A DNA stretch of 40,198 nt from Clostridiales bacterium Firm_05 (GCA_001604035.1 LVAK01000105.1:1-40198); one strand, 5' to 3'; counted from the first letter of the stretch, positions 32,966 through 40,198 are shown. The notes: a model not told the origin generated them from the letters alone. Numbers and translations: made by a program.

Positions 32966-33903
32966 CGTCCGCTCATTGAAGGAACATCATTTGACGCAAG
33001 AAGATATTCCACGTATTTTTCATTTGTTCCAAAGGCTGTTTTGCCCTGCGGAGAGAGGATTATTCGGTGCGAAAGAACTGCCACAGCAACATTCTTTACA
33101 TCATCAGGTGTTGCATACTCTCTTCCATATATGTAAGCAAAAGCCTTCGCTGCCTTATAAAGCGCAATACTGCCTCTCGGACTGATTCCGAGGACTGCAT
33201 TGCGGTCGCCTCTTGTTACCGTAACAAGTCTGACTATATAGTCCTTGACCTGATCTGTAACTCTGATGCGGCGAACCTCTTCCTGCATGGTTATTACTTC
33301 TTGAATATCAAGTGCAGGTGCTTCGATATTTAATATTGGATTATGCATCTCGGTCCTTTCAAGGATCTTCAGTTCCTCATCAGGTGTAGGATAACCCATG
33401 GATAACTTCATAAAAAATCTGTCCATCTGGGCTTCCGGCAGATGATAGGTACCGTACGTCTCAACTGGATTTTGTGTTGCAAGCACAAGAAATGGTTTTG
33501 GAAGCTTGTGCGTAACACCGTCAAGACTTATCTGCCTTTCCTCCATAGCCTCAAGCAGCGCAGACTGCACCTTAGGCGATGCACGATTTATCTCATCGGC
33601 AAGAAGAAAATTACACATTACAGCGCCGTCACGATATACAAAATCCCCTTTGCTTGAGTCAAGCATTGTAAATCCGGCGATATCAGAAGGCATTACATCA
33701 GGCGTAAGCTGTATTCTGTTGAACTTACCGCCTACTGATCTGGAAAGAGCTGTTATAAGCTGAGTTTTGCCTACTCCCGGCACATCCTCAAGAAGAACAT
33801 GACCTTCGCAAAGCATTGCTGCGATCAGCTTTATAACGGTATCGTCCTTTCCAACGATAACCTTGCCCACTGATTCAGCGAGTTTCGCTATATTATTATT
33901 CAT
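32962..33903 (-). CDS. MoxR-family AAA+ ATPase
   Basis: A 313-residue MoxR/RavA-type AAA+ chaperone. Walker A GVGKTQ is at 43-48, Walker B LLADEINRA places Asp103/Glu104, and sensor 1 LATQNPVE and a C-terminal lid follow. It likely acts on the DUF58 protein and transglutaminase encoded downstream. It is the first gene of the operon; GAGGT precedes the start and a promoter lies about 46 bases upstream. Confidence 0.95.
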   Translation of the reverse strand: MNNNIAKLAESVGKVIVGKDDTVIKLIAAMLCEGHVLLEDVPGVGKTQLITALSRSVGGKFNRIQLTPDVMPSDIAGFTMLDSSKGDFVYRDGAVMCNFLLADEINRASPKVQSALLEAMEERQISLDGVTHKLPKPFLVLATQNPVETYGTYHLPEAQMDRFFMKLSMGYPTPDEELKILERTEMHNPILNIEAPALDIQEVITMQEEVRRIRVTDQVKDYIVRLVTVTRGDRNAVLGISPRGSIALYKAAKAFAYIYGREYATPDDVKNVAVAVLSHRIILSPQGKTAFGTNEKYVEYLLASNDVPSMSGR

Positions 33904-33948
33904 TTAAAATACCTCGTGATCATTGAGTTGAGATTCTACTCAAAGAAT

Positions 33949-33977
33949 ATTATATCATAAAAACGCAATTACTGCAA
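33949..33977 (-). promoter_or_regulatory. SigA promoter of the moxR operon
   Basis: On the minus strand, TTGCAG (33977-33972) and TATAAT (33954-33949) are separated by 17 bases. Confidence 0.72.
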
Positions 33978-33991
33978 GTGAAATATATGTG

Positions 33992-34043
33992 AAATAGGCA
34001 CCCTAAGCATCGTGATTTTACACAAATTTTAAGGTGCCTATTT
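33992..34043 (-). terminator. Long-loop inverted repeat after the two-TM protein gene
   Basis: AAATAGGCACC (33992-34002) is perfectly complementary to GGTGCCTATTT (34033-34043) across a 30-base loop. It probably ends transcription of the upstream minus-strand gene, but the loop is unusually large for a terminator. Confidence 0.55.
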
Positions 34044-34069
34044 GTATTTTTTAACAAGAGTTACATTTT

Positions 34070-34789
34070 TTACCATAATTCAGAGGAAGATTCCTCTTTT
34101 TTCTTCTTTACAAAAAGTACAATAAGTATAACTATCGGAGCTAATGCCATAAGAATTCCGGCAGCAAAAACAAGAACATTTGAAGCCCCCGGTTTGCCGT
34201 CTCTGACCATTAGATCTGCTACTTCTGATGAATGAAGATCTCCTGTTGCAAAAAAGTCATCTCTGATCTTTTTGTATTCTTCATCCTTTGGCTGCTTCAT
34301 CAGCTTGCCCTCGATCTTCAGATGAACATCGGGAACATTAGAAAAATCATTTTTGCTTTGTATTTGCTTAATGTACTTCTCACACTCCGCAACAGCCTTA
34401 TCCGCTTCGGCAACTTTCTTTTTGTCAGTCGCTGAATAAACAAAATAAAAACCATTATATAGTGCATCCTTTTGTCCGTTCTCTACAGCGTTCACAAAAT
34501 CCTCTCTCTTCATATCGAGAGCAAGGTAATAATACGTCTGCTTCTTGCCGGTCGGAACTCCGAAATTTGTAGTTGTTTCTTCATATTCTGCAAACGGTCC
34601 CTGAATAAAGAATATCTCGCCGTCAGCTATAGCAACCTCCCGATAGTCCTTTTTTTCAGCATTTCCTATTTCAACAGTCTTCCCTGTGATAACACATTTA
34701 ACGTCACTGAATCCTGCACCGGCCAATGCAACGCCAATTACGAAAATACAGATTAAAAATACTACTATTTTTGATTTGAACATATCCAT
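34070..34789 (-). CDS. Membrane protein of unknown function with two TM segments
   Basis: About 239 residues. An N-terminal TM (about 5-27), an extracellular or lumenal domain of about 170 residues with a charged helical part (KKKVAEADKAVAECEKYIKQ), a second TM (about 205-227) and a Lys/Glu/Ser-rich tail. Possible starts are ATG 34789, ATG 34783 and GTG 34798; GGTGG lies 5 bases before 34789. No family is recognised with confidence. It is located between tsf and the moxR operon. Confidence 0.7.
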   Translation of the reverse strand: MDMFKSKIVVFLICIFVIGVALAGAGFSDVKCVITGKTVEIGNAEKKDYREVAIADGEIFFIQGPFAEYEETTTNFGVPTGKKQTYYYLALDMKREDFVNAVENGQKDALYNGFYFVYSATDKKKVAEADKAVAECEKYIKQIQSKNDFSNVPDVHLKIEGKLMKQPKDEEYKKIRDDFFATGDLHSSEVADLMVRDGKPGASNVLVFAAGILMALAPIVILIVLFVKKKKEESSSELW

Positions 34790-34808
34790 TTCATCCACCC
34801 CATATACT

Positions 34809-34842
34809 TAAAAAGCGCATTCCTTGCGGAACTGCGCTTTTT
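34809..34842 (-). terminator. Terminator after tsf
   Basis: AAAAAGCGCA (34810-34819) pairs with TGCGCTTTTT (34833-34842), with an inner TCC/GGA pairing, and gives a T-run on the minus strand. Confidence 0.88.
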
Positions 34843-34850
34843 CGATTTTT

Positions 34851-35771
34851 TTACTTCTTGATCATGTTAGCGATCTCGTCAGCGAAGTTATCTTCCTTCT
34901 TCTCGATGCCCTCGCCTCTTTCATAGCGAACAACATCTACAACCTTGATGGAGCCGCCAAGCTTCTTAGCTTCAGCGTCTACATAGCCCTGAACTGAAAG
35001 CTTGTCATCCTTAACGAAAGCCTGCTCAAGGAGACAGTTCTCTGAGTAGTACTTGCCAACCTTACCCTCAACGATCTTAGCACGAACCTGCTCAGGCTTG
35101 GATGCCATCTTAGGATCCTCAGCCATCTGAGCCATCATGATCTCCTTCTCCTTCTCAATTACCTCAGCAGGAACCTGCTCACGGCAGAGATAAGGAGCAT
35201 TGAGCGCTGCGGACTGCATAGCAACATCCTTACCGATAGCAGAAACCTGATCAGCAGAAAGCTCTGTGTCCATCTTTACAAGAACACCGATGCTGCCGCC
35301 GTTGTGGATGTAAGAAGCAAGCGCGCCTTCCATTCTTACAAAACGACGGATAACGATATTCTCTCTGATCTTCATACCAGCAAGCTCTGTAAGAGCATCG
35401 CCTACTGTACCTGTGCCACCAACGATCTGCTCAGCCTTAAGAGCCTCAACGTCAGCAGGATTCTTTTCAATGATTGTCTTTGCTACGTTAGCAACGAAGT
35501 TTCTGATGTCGTCTGTGTTAGCAGCGAAATCAGTCTCAGTGTTTACTTCAAGAAGAACACCAACATTTCCTTCAACAACTGCTGTTACAACGCCCTCAGC
35601 AGCAGCTCTGCCGCTCTTCTTAGCCTGTGTAGCAAGTCCTTTTTCTCTGAGGAATTCGATAGCCTTGTCCATATCGCCGTCGTTAGCCTCGAGAGCCTTC
35701 TTACAGTCCATCATTCCAACGCCTGTAGACTTCATGAGTTCCTTTATTTCTGCAACGGAAACCTTTCCCAT
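34851..35771 (-). CDS. tsf: Elongation factor Ts
   Basis: A 306-residue EF-Ts. The N-terminal UBA domain and the TGVGMMDCKKAL motif (about 16-27) are followed by the TDFAAN motif and dimerisation region. It recycles EF-Tu-GDP. AGGAGG precedes the start. It lies 89 bases downstream of rpsB, the usual order, with a terminator-like hairpin between them. Confidence 0.97.
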   Translation of the reverse strand: MGKVSVAEIKELMKSTGVGMMDCKKALEANDGDMDKAIEFLREKGLATQAKKSGRAAAEGVVTAVVEGNVGVLLEVNTETDFAANTDDIRNFVANVAKTIIEKNPADVEALKAEQIVGGTGTVGDALTELAGMKIRENIVIRRFVRMEGALASYIHNGGSIGVLVKMDTELSADQVSAIGKDVAMQSAALNAPYLCREQVPAEVIEKEKEIMMAQMAEDPKMASKPEQVRAKIVEGKVGKYYSENCLLEQAFVKDDKLSVQGYVDAEAKKLGGSIKVVDVVRYERGEGIEKKEDNFADEIANMIKK

Positions 35772-35809
35772 TGTGATTACCTCCTATTAAATTGTAATAT
35801 AATATCTGC

Positions 35810-35838
35810 AAAAACCCGAAGTGTTAGTTCGGGCTTTT
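35810..35838 (-). terminator. Hairpin between rpsB and tsf
   Basis: On the minus strand AAAAGCCCGAA pairs with TTCGGGTTTTT around a 7-nt loop. It looks like an intrinsic terminator or attenuator that would lower tsf relative to rpsB. Confidence 0.78.
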
Positions 35839-35860
35839 GATTGTTTTCAATGTTTAATGA

Positions 35861-36619
35861 TTATTCAGCGTCAGCCTCTGTCTCGGCAGCTTCCTCTGCG
35901 GGAGTCTCCTGAGCCTGAGCAACATCAGCAGTGTCATCGCCCTGTCTGCCTTCGATGATAGCGTTAGCAACTGTGCCAGCGATAAGCTTTACAGCTCTGA
36001 TAGCATCATCGTTACCAGGGATAACGTAGTCAACTTCATCAGGATCGCAGTTTGTATCAACGATAGCAACTATCGGGATACCGAGCTTCTTAGCCTCTGC
36101 TACTGCGATCTTTTCCTTGCGGGGATCAACGATAAAGAGTGCTGCAGGGAGCTTCTTCATTGTCTTGATACCGCCGAGGAACTTTTCAAGCTTCTCGATC
36201 TCAAGGTTGAGCTTAACAACTTCCTTCTTGGGGAGAAGAGCAAATGTGCCGTCCTCTTCCATTGTGTGGAGCTGCTCAAGTCTCTTTATTCTTGTCTGGA
36301 TGGTCTTGAAGTTTGTGAGCATACCGCCAAGCCATCTTGCGTTTACATAATGTGCGCCGGCTCTTGTAGCTTCTTCCTTAACAGAATCGCCAGCCTGCTT
36401 CTTTGTACCTACGAAGAGAACTTCGCCGCCCTGTGCTGACAGGTCACGAACGAAAAGATAAGCTTCTTCAAGCTTCTTAACTGTCTTCTGAAGGTCGATG
36501 ATGTAGATTCCGTTTCTCTCTGTAAAGATGTACGGAGCCATTTTAGGGTTCCATCTTCTTGTCTGATGTCCGAAGTGAACGCCAGCTTCAAGAAGCTGCT
36601 TCATTGATACTACTCCCAT
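35861..36619 (-). CDS. rpsB: Ribosomal protein uS2
   Basis: A 252-residue uS2, starting [20 protein letters not shown] and keeping [17 protein letters not shown] and [12 protein letters not shown] motifs. An acidic, Ala/Glu-rich tail of about 25 residues follows. AAGGAGG precedes the ATG. A promoter and a 107-base leader lie upstream. Confidence 0.97.
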   Translation of the reverse strand: MGVVSMKQLLEAGVHFGHQTRRWNPKMAPYIFTERNGIYIIDLQKTVKKLEEAYLFVRDLSAQGGEVLFVGTKKQAGDSVKEEATRAGAHYVNARWLGGMLTNFKTIQTRIKRLEQLHTMEEDGTFALLPKKEVVKLNLEIEKLEKFLGGIKTMKKLPAALFIVDPRKEKIAVAEAKKLGIPIVAIVDTNCDPDEVDYVIPGNDDAIRAVKLIAGTVANAIIEGRQGDDTADVAQAQETPAEEAAETEADAE

Positions 36620-36727
36620 GGTGTAGTCCTCCTTAAATTGGTTATTATTAATCCTCCGCCCGATTTAGCTTACAGACAACGCTCACTGAGCGCACCAATC
36701 CATAAAAATACAGGCGTGCGAATTGCT
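36620..36727 (-). promoter_or_regulatory. Leader of rpsB
   Basis: About 107 transcribed bases between promoter and rpsB. A short hairpin CGCT-CAGTG-AGCG is visible in the middle. Such leaders often bind S2 for autoregulation, but I cannot match this one to a known family. Confidence 0.35.
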
Positions 36728-36732
36728 TTAAT

Positions 36733-36761
36733 ATTATATCACTTTACGCTAAAGATTTCAA
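36733..36761 (-). promoter_or_regulatory. SigA promoter of rpsB-tsf
   Basis: On the minus strand, TTGAAA (36761-36756) and TATAAT (36738-36733) with a 17-base spacer and TGA before the -10 (extended -10). Confidence 0.85.
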
Positions 36762-36781
36762 GTATTTTTATGCAGATCATC

Positions 36782-37075
36782 TCACAGACTTTTTTGCCAT
36801 TTCTTACTATTATTTATCAAATATGACGAATCATGCTGTACCGACAGCTTGACAAGTATAACTTCGCTGCCGATAACACATATATCTGAGCAAGGGATGA
36901 ATATATCCTCTTCCCTGCCAAAAATCCCGAACAAGCGCTGTCTTCCGTAAATAGTAAGTGATTCTATCTTTGATGAATCAAGATCTATAACCGCATCATC
37001 GATATAGCCAAGTCTTTCTCCCGTCTGTATATCAATGACTTCTTTTCTTCTGAGATCTCCGAGTCCACATTTCAT
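36782..37075 (-). CDS. YlmC/YmxH-family PRC-barrel protein
   Basis: Start at 37075 fits GGAGGTGATC upstream and gives MKCGLGDLRRKEVIDI; 97 residues. The PRC-barrel motif (GERLGYIDDAVIDLDSSKIESL) and FGREEDIFIPCSDI are those of YlmC/YmxH proteins, which are widespread in Clostridia and often annotated as sporulation proteins. The function is unknown. The gene follows the mini sorting-signal gene by 57 bases and may share its promoter. Confidence 0.85.
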   Translation of the reverse strand: MKCGLGDLRRKEVIDIQTGERLGYIDDAVIDLDSSKIESLTIYGRQRLFGIFGREEDIFIPCSDICVIGSEVILVKLSVQHDSSYLINNSKKWQKSL

Positions 37076-37132
37076 TAAGATCACCTCCGCATAGTATTAC
37101 ACAATAATGTATGCAGAGGTACATCCTATCTA

Positions 37133-37294
37133 TTATTCATCCTTGTCGTTATTGTTATTTTTGATTTTTGCAGCAATAACTGTTACGGCAGCAACTATAA
37201 GAGCGCCCACACCGATAAGCATGAGCTTGAAAGCTGGAAAATCATCCCCCGTCTGAGGAGCAGTTTCCATAAGTGTCATAAGATCATAAATCAT
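37133..37294 (-). CDS. 53-residue protein consisting mainly of a sortase-type sorting signal
   Basis: A short gene with AGGAGG 7 bases before its ATG. The product reads MIYDLMTLMETAPQTGDD, then a hydrophobic segment (about residues 20-42, LMLIGVGALIVAAVTVIAA) and a charged tail KIKNNNNDKDE. PQTGD plus membrane segment plus positive residue is the layout of a cell-wall sorting signal, yet nothing that would be anchored precedes it and no signal peptide is visible. A full-consensus promoter lies 36 bases upstream. It could be a tiny membrane protein that merely resembles a sorting signal. Confidence 0.72.
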   Translation of the reverse strand: MIYDLMTLMETAPQTGDDFPAFKLMLIGVGALIVAAVTVIAAKIKNNNNDKDE

Positions 37295-37329
37295 TTCTTA
37301 TCCTCCTATCAAGCGAAACTTTTTCTTAT

Positions 37330-37358
37330 ATATTATCACAGAAGATATGTGATGTCAA
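37330..37358 (-). promoter_or_regulatory. Consensus promoter with operator-like spacer for the 53-residue gene
   Basis: On the minus strand TTGACA (37358-37353) and TAATAT (37335-37330) flank a 17-base spacer. The spacer is an inverted repeat, TCACA-N7-TGTGA (37336-37352), filling the gap exactly, as a repressor site would. Confidence 0.75.
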
Positions 37359-37380
37359 GTTTTTCCCGATTTACAAACAA

Positions 37381-37414
37381 ATAAGTTCACCGCAGCCGCC
37401 TGCGGTGAACTTAT
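37381..37414 (-). terminator. Terminator after hydG
   Basis: A perfect 15-bp stem (ATAAGTTCACCGCAG at 37381-37395, complement at 37400-37414) with a 4-nt loop. On the minus strand TTGTTTGT follows. Confidence 0.85.
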
Positions 37415-37429
37415 CAATTATCACGGATT

Positions 37430-38881
37430 TTAGAATCTGAAATCACGCTTGCCGCCGTTCTTTATTTCATCAAGATATTCAATGGCACGCTGTCTGCGCT
37501 TTTCATCAGGCACGTTCTGTATCTCACGCTGGATAAGTGCTTCTCCTACCGCACGAGTCTCCGGAGATGCATAATCTGTAAGATATTCCTGAAGCGTCAT
37601 AAGAGCGTTCGGATGACAGCAGTTCTGTATCTGTCCTACCTTACACAGAGCCATGAATCTGTCTCCGGTACGGCCTTCACGGTAGCAAGCGGTACAGAAC
37701 GACGGTATATATCCAAGATCCATAAGCCACTTGACAACTTCATCAAGTGAACGCTGATCTGATACATCAAACTGTTCTGTATCATGGGGTCGTTCGTCGG
37801 GAGTATATCCTGCATATCCGCCGACAGATGTTCTTGAACCGCCGGATATCTGTGAAACGCCAAGGCCAAGCACTTTCTCACGACAGGCTTCGCTTTCTCT
37901 TGTGGAAATAATCATTCCTGTGTATGGAACTGCAATTCTGATACAAGCAACTATTTTTGCAAAAGTATCATCATCTATTCCGTTGTCAAAAACAGACGGA
38001 TCAATATCGCTTGCACGTCTTATACGTGGAACACTGATAGTGTGTGGTCCAACACCATGTACGGCTTCAAGATGCTCAGCATGCATCAATACTCCCGCAA
38101 ACTCATATTTGTACTTATCAAGACCAAAGAGAACTCCAAGCCCAACATCATCTATGCCGCCTTCCATAGCTCTGTCCATAGCCTCTGTGTGATACGCATA
38201 GTTATGCTTAGGTCCTGCCGGATGAAGCTTTTCATAGCTTTCCTTGTGGTATGTTTCCTGGAACAGGATGTATGTTCCGATACCAGCATCATGCAGCTTC
38301 TTGTAATTCTCAACTGTTGTTGCAGCGATATTTACGTTAACTCGTCTTATAGCACCGTTCTTGTGCTTAATAGAATATATTGTATTTATACATTCAAGGA
38401 TATATTCAATAGGATTGTTCACAGGATCTTCTCCTGATTCGATAGCAAGTCTCTTGTGACCAAGATCCTGAAGGGCAATAACTTCGTTTTTGAGCTCTTC
38501 CTGTGTAAGTTTTTTACGTGGGATCTCCTTATTCTGGAAATGATACGGACAGTAAACGCACTTGTTTACGCAATAATTTGAAAGATAAAGAGGTGCGAAC
38601 ATTACTATTCTGTCTCCATAAAACGCCTCTTTGATCTGACGTGCAAGAGCATATATCTTTTCAACTACCTCGGGATCCTCGCAGGCAAGAAGAACGCTTG
38701 CCTCACGGTGAGACAATCCGGCGCACTCAACTCCCCTGCCAGTCTTTTTGGGAGCAGCCTTGTCAAGTATCTGCTCGATAAGCTCACGGTTATTCTTGTT
38801 CTTTTCAGCGTATTCGATCGTGTCGAGTATCTCCTGATCGTCGATAAAATCCTCGGCCTTCATTGATCTTACATCATACAT
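37430..38881 (-). CDS. hydG: [FeFe] hydrogenase H-cluster maturase HydG (radical SAM tyrosine lyase)
   Basis: A 483-residue HydG. The radical-SAM motif CVNKCVYC (Cys104, 108, 111) binds the first 4Fe-4S cluster, and the C-terminal Cys396-x2-Cys399-x22-Cys422 binds the auxiliary cluster. It splits tyrosine to make the CO and cyanide ligands of the H-cluster, which HydA needs. It is encoded 22 kb from hydA. GGAG lies 10 bases before the start and the TM1266-type regulator gene is 16 bases upstream. Partners hydE and hydF are not in the window. Confidence 0.97.
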   Translation of the reverse strand: MYDVRSMKAEDFIDDQEILDTIEYAEKNKNNRELIEQILDKAAPKKTGRGVECAGLSHREASVLLACEDPEVVEKIYALARQIKEAFYGDRIVMFAPLYLSNYCVNKCVYCPYHFQNKEIPRKKLTQEELKNEVIALQDLGHKRLAIESGEDPVNNPIEYILECINTIYSIKHKNGAIRRVNVNIAATTVENYKKLHDAGIGTYILFQETYHKESYEKLHPAGPKHNYAYHTEAMDRAMEGGIDDVGLGVLFGLDKYKYEFAGVLMHAEHLEAVHGVGPHTISVPRIRRASDIDPSVFDNGIDDDTFAKIVACIRIAVPYTGMIISTRESEACREKVLGLGVSQISGGSRTSVGGYAGYTPDERPHDTEQFDVSDQRSLDEVVKWLMDLGYIPSFCTACYREGRTGDRFMALCKVGQIQNCCHPNALMTLQEYLTDYASPETRAVGEALIQREIQNVPDEKRRQRAIEYLDEIKNGGKRDFRF

Positions 38882-38897
38882 ATTTAATAGTCTCCTC

Positions 38898-39146
38898 TCA
38901 CTTTTTAGAAATTGCGGCTTTTACAGAAACGCCGCTGATCTGTCCAAGTCTTCCTGTAAGACTGCTTATTACATCTGGCTCAGCATCAAGCGCCACCGAT
39001 ATCAATGAGATCCCTCGCTCCTTATACGGCAGTCCCATGCGTCCGATAATTATATCACTGTTTTCGTGCAGAACTTTGTTGACTTCCACCGCTGCGTCCG
39101 GCTCGTCTATAACTATCGCCGCAACAGCTATTCTCTTCTCGTCCAT
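38898..39146 (-). CDS. TM1266-family iron-only hydrogenase system regulator
   Basis: An 82-residue ACT/NikR-like protein. Start at 39146 follows AAAGGAGG; the frame extends upstream without a site. MDEKRIAVAAIVIDEPDAA, HENSDIIIGRMGLPYKERG and a C-terminal GQISGVSVKAAISKK strand are typical of the TM1266 family found with hydE/hydF/hydG. It is thought to bind a small ligand and regulate hydrogenase maturation, but the mechanism is unproven. It is co-transcribed with hydG behind a long leader. Confidence 0.88.
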   Translation of the reverse strand: MDEKRIAVAAIVIDEPDAAVEVNKVLHENSDIIIGRMGLPYKERGISLISVALDAEPDVISSLTGRLGQISGVSVKAAISKK

Positions 39147-39164
39147 ATTACCTCCTTTCAGGAC

Positions 39165-39329
39165 GGTGCAAAAAGCTCCGTCCGCTTTTAAACGGACGGA
39201 GCTTGTATGTATAATAAGTTTACACAAATCTACATTCTATTTGCTGCCATCCGATAACAGAGTTTGCACCCTGATGTCCGAAAACATTTTTTAAAATGCC
39301 AAATGCAGAATAAATCCTGCACTCCGCAT
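39165..39329 (-). ncRNA. Structured leader / attenuator of the hydG operon (unidentified RNA)
   Basis: A transcript starting near 39329 would contain the following. UGCAG/CUGCA hairpin (39303-39321); a hairpin CAGGGU-GCAA-ACUCUG with a GNRA loop (39257-39272); and a perfect 12-bp terminator hairpin, AAGCTCCGTCCG/CGGACGGAGCTT (39173-39204), followed on the minus strand by TTTTTG. GGUGCAAA in the GNRA hairpin is complementary to UUUGCACC across the terminator's U-tract (TTTGCACC at 39263-39270, GGTGCAAA at 39165-39172). GCGGAG at the 5' end can pair with CUCCGU of the terminator arm. This suggests switching between termination and read-through, or a ~160-nt stable RNA. Confidence 0.6.
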
Positions 39330-39334
39330 AAAAA

Positions 39335-39363
39335 ATTATATCTCATTTTCTATCGGATGTCAA
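39335..39363 (-). promoter_or_regulatory. Full-consensus SigA promoter of the hydG-operon leader
   Basis: On the minus strand TTGACA (39363-39358) and TATAAT (39340-39335) are separated by 17 bases. Confidence 0.88.
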
Positions 39364-39393
39364 TTATATTATAGTTAGTATGCGCTAATTAAT

Positions 39394-40198
39394 TTAAGGC
39401 TCATATATGAATTCAATGTCGTCAAAATCCTTACCATATATCCATTCTTCGATAACATCAGTAGATCCGACACCATCAAGATTATCTGCATGAATGTCTA
39501 AATAACCTTCCTCAGCATCAACTATTTGTCCGCCCTTTAAAAAAAGTATCTTATATTCTGTAAAAGACCCCAGATCTTCCTTCATCTGATTTATTGTTAT
39601 ATATAAATGATCTCCGGATATATTCCAGTCTGACATCTCTATAGCATCAGGCTCGCCGTGTTTCATATAATCATCCTGTTGCTTTATCGTAATATCAAAT
39701 ACTGCATTTGATACATCCTCTTCAAAGCTATAAGAAAAATAATTATTTTCTCCTTCAACAAGATAAATTGTATCATCACTTTTTCCTATAACAGCTCCAT
39801 CCGGCGACTTTGCGATGACAGTTGCTGTTACAGAGCCAGTCTTTTTGGCTGCAACCTTATCAATGATTTTTGTGTAGCCAATAATGTTTTCAAATTCTCC
39901 TCTTTGAATAACATCAAAATATGAGTTTGATTCATATGTTTCAGGCTCAGTTGGTGCCTCGGTAGGAGGCTCTGTCGGCGCTTCCGTTGGAGCTTCAGTT
40001 GCGGGTTCAGTTTCCTTTTCTGCTGCCTTTTCAGTAGTTTCCTGAACTTTTTCATCATCTTCAGAAGCTTCCTTAGTTGAACCTACATCCCCGTTAAGAT
40101 CAACATTTGAGGTCTTTATTTTGCTTGATGATGATTTATCATCGGAACTTCCACATCCTGCTGCACTTCCGCAAAGTATACTCAATGCCGATATTAAT
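39394..40198 (-). CDS. Lipoprotein with TEAP-repeat linker, 5' end outside window
   Basis: The reading frame is still open at the window edge, so the first residues are missing. What is left starts in the hydrophobic core of a signal peptide with lipobox SAAGC. A Ser/Asp/Glu-rich spacer, a linker with repeated (P)TEAPTE units and a C-terminal beta domain of about 160 residues follow. That domain (VTATVIAKSPDGAVIGKSDD..., YTKIIDK) resembles FxLYD/DUF4352-type extracellular domains in pattern only. It should be anchored on the outer face of the membrane. No terminator is seen between its stop and the hydG-leader promoter. Confidence 0.8.
   Translation of the reverse strand, partial: LISALSILCGSAAGCGSSDDKSSSSKIKTSNVDLNGDVGSTKEASEDDEKVQETTEKAAEKETEPATEAPTEAPTEPPTEAPTEPETYESNSYFDVIQRGEFENIIGYTKIIDKVAAKKTGSVTATVIAKSPDGAVIGKSDDTIYLVEGENNYFSYSFEEDVSNAVFDITIKQQDDYMKHGEPDAIEMSDWNISGDHLYITINQMKEDLGSFTEYKILFLKGGQIVDAEEGYLDIHADNLDGVGSTDVIEEWIYGKDFDDIEFIYEP

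Noticed and set aside
39165-39329. T-box, cobalamin or c-di-GMP riboswitch in the hydG leader
   Set aside because: The T-box sequence, the cobalamin core and the c-di-GMP conserved elements were looked for by eye and are not present; reported as unidentified.

Overview
The window looks like a chromosomal segment of an anaerobic, fibre-degrading Firmicute of the Ruminococcus group (R. albus / R. flavefaciens / R. champanellensis type). The reasons are a family-5 glucanase, two secreted proteins with dockerin-like C-termini, Thr-rich and TEAP-type linkers, a three-subunit [FeFe] hydrogenase with its maturase HydG, strong GGAGG ribosome-binding sites, and consensus TTGACA-N17-TATAAT promoters. 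Base composition looks moderately AT-rich by eye. I saw no insertion sequence, phage gene, CRISPR array, tRNA or rRNA. The genus call is inference from gene content.

Layout. 1-2.9 kb: 3' part of a GH5 glucanase, then an HtrA-type protease. 3-5.7 kb (minus): a three-gene operon of peptidoglycan-binding-domain proteins without signal peptides. 5.8-12 kb: acyl-CoA synthetase, zinc-ribbon protein, pyrimidine-nucleoside phosphorylase, a small-protein operon with a BofA-like member, a phosphodiesterase (+), rubrerythrin. 12-17.1 kb (minus): hydC-hydB-hydA followed by a Cys-rich small protein and a phosphatase. 17.5-19.9 kb (+): a membrane protein, DUF4250 and a dockerin protein. 20-24.7 kb (minus): mntP, yebC, kinase-mrnC-obgE, and rplU-prp-rpmA. 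24.8-26.1 kb (+): a lipoprotein behind a tandem-palindrome promoter.

26.1-33.9 kb (minus) is one tightly packed operon: moxR, DUF58, membrane transglutaminase, a secreted C39-like peptidase with a 21-Thr linker and dockerin, prmA, and an unrecognised gene. 34-37.1 kb holds a two-TM protein, tsf, rpsB and a YlmC/YmxH protein. 37.1-39.4 kb holds a 53-residue gene that is almost only a sortase-like sorting signal, hydG, a TM1266-type hydrogenase regulator, and an untranslated leader with its own consensus promoter and an internal terminator. The window ends inside a lipoprotein gene.

How it fits together. HydABC would reoxidise NADH and ferredoxin from sugar fermentation as H2. HydG builds the H-cluster diiron ligands and rubrerythrin protects against oxygen. 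The GH5 enzyme and dockerin proteins belong to plant-wall degradation and surface assembly. The most promising undescribed items are the structured leader ahead of the hydG operon, a hairpin that buries the rubrerythrin start codon and ribosome-binding site, the mini sorting-signal gene, and the operon joining a MoxR/DUF58/transglutaminase module to a dockerin-tagged peptidase.
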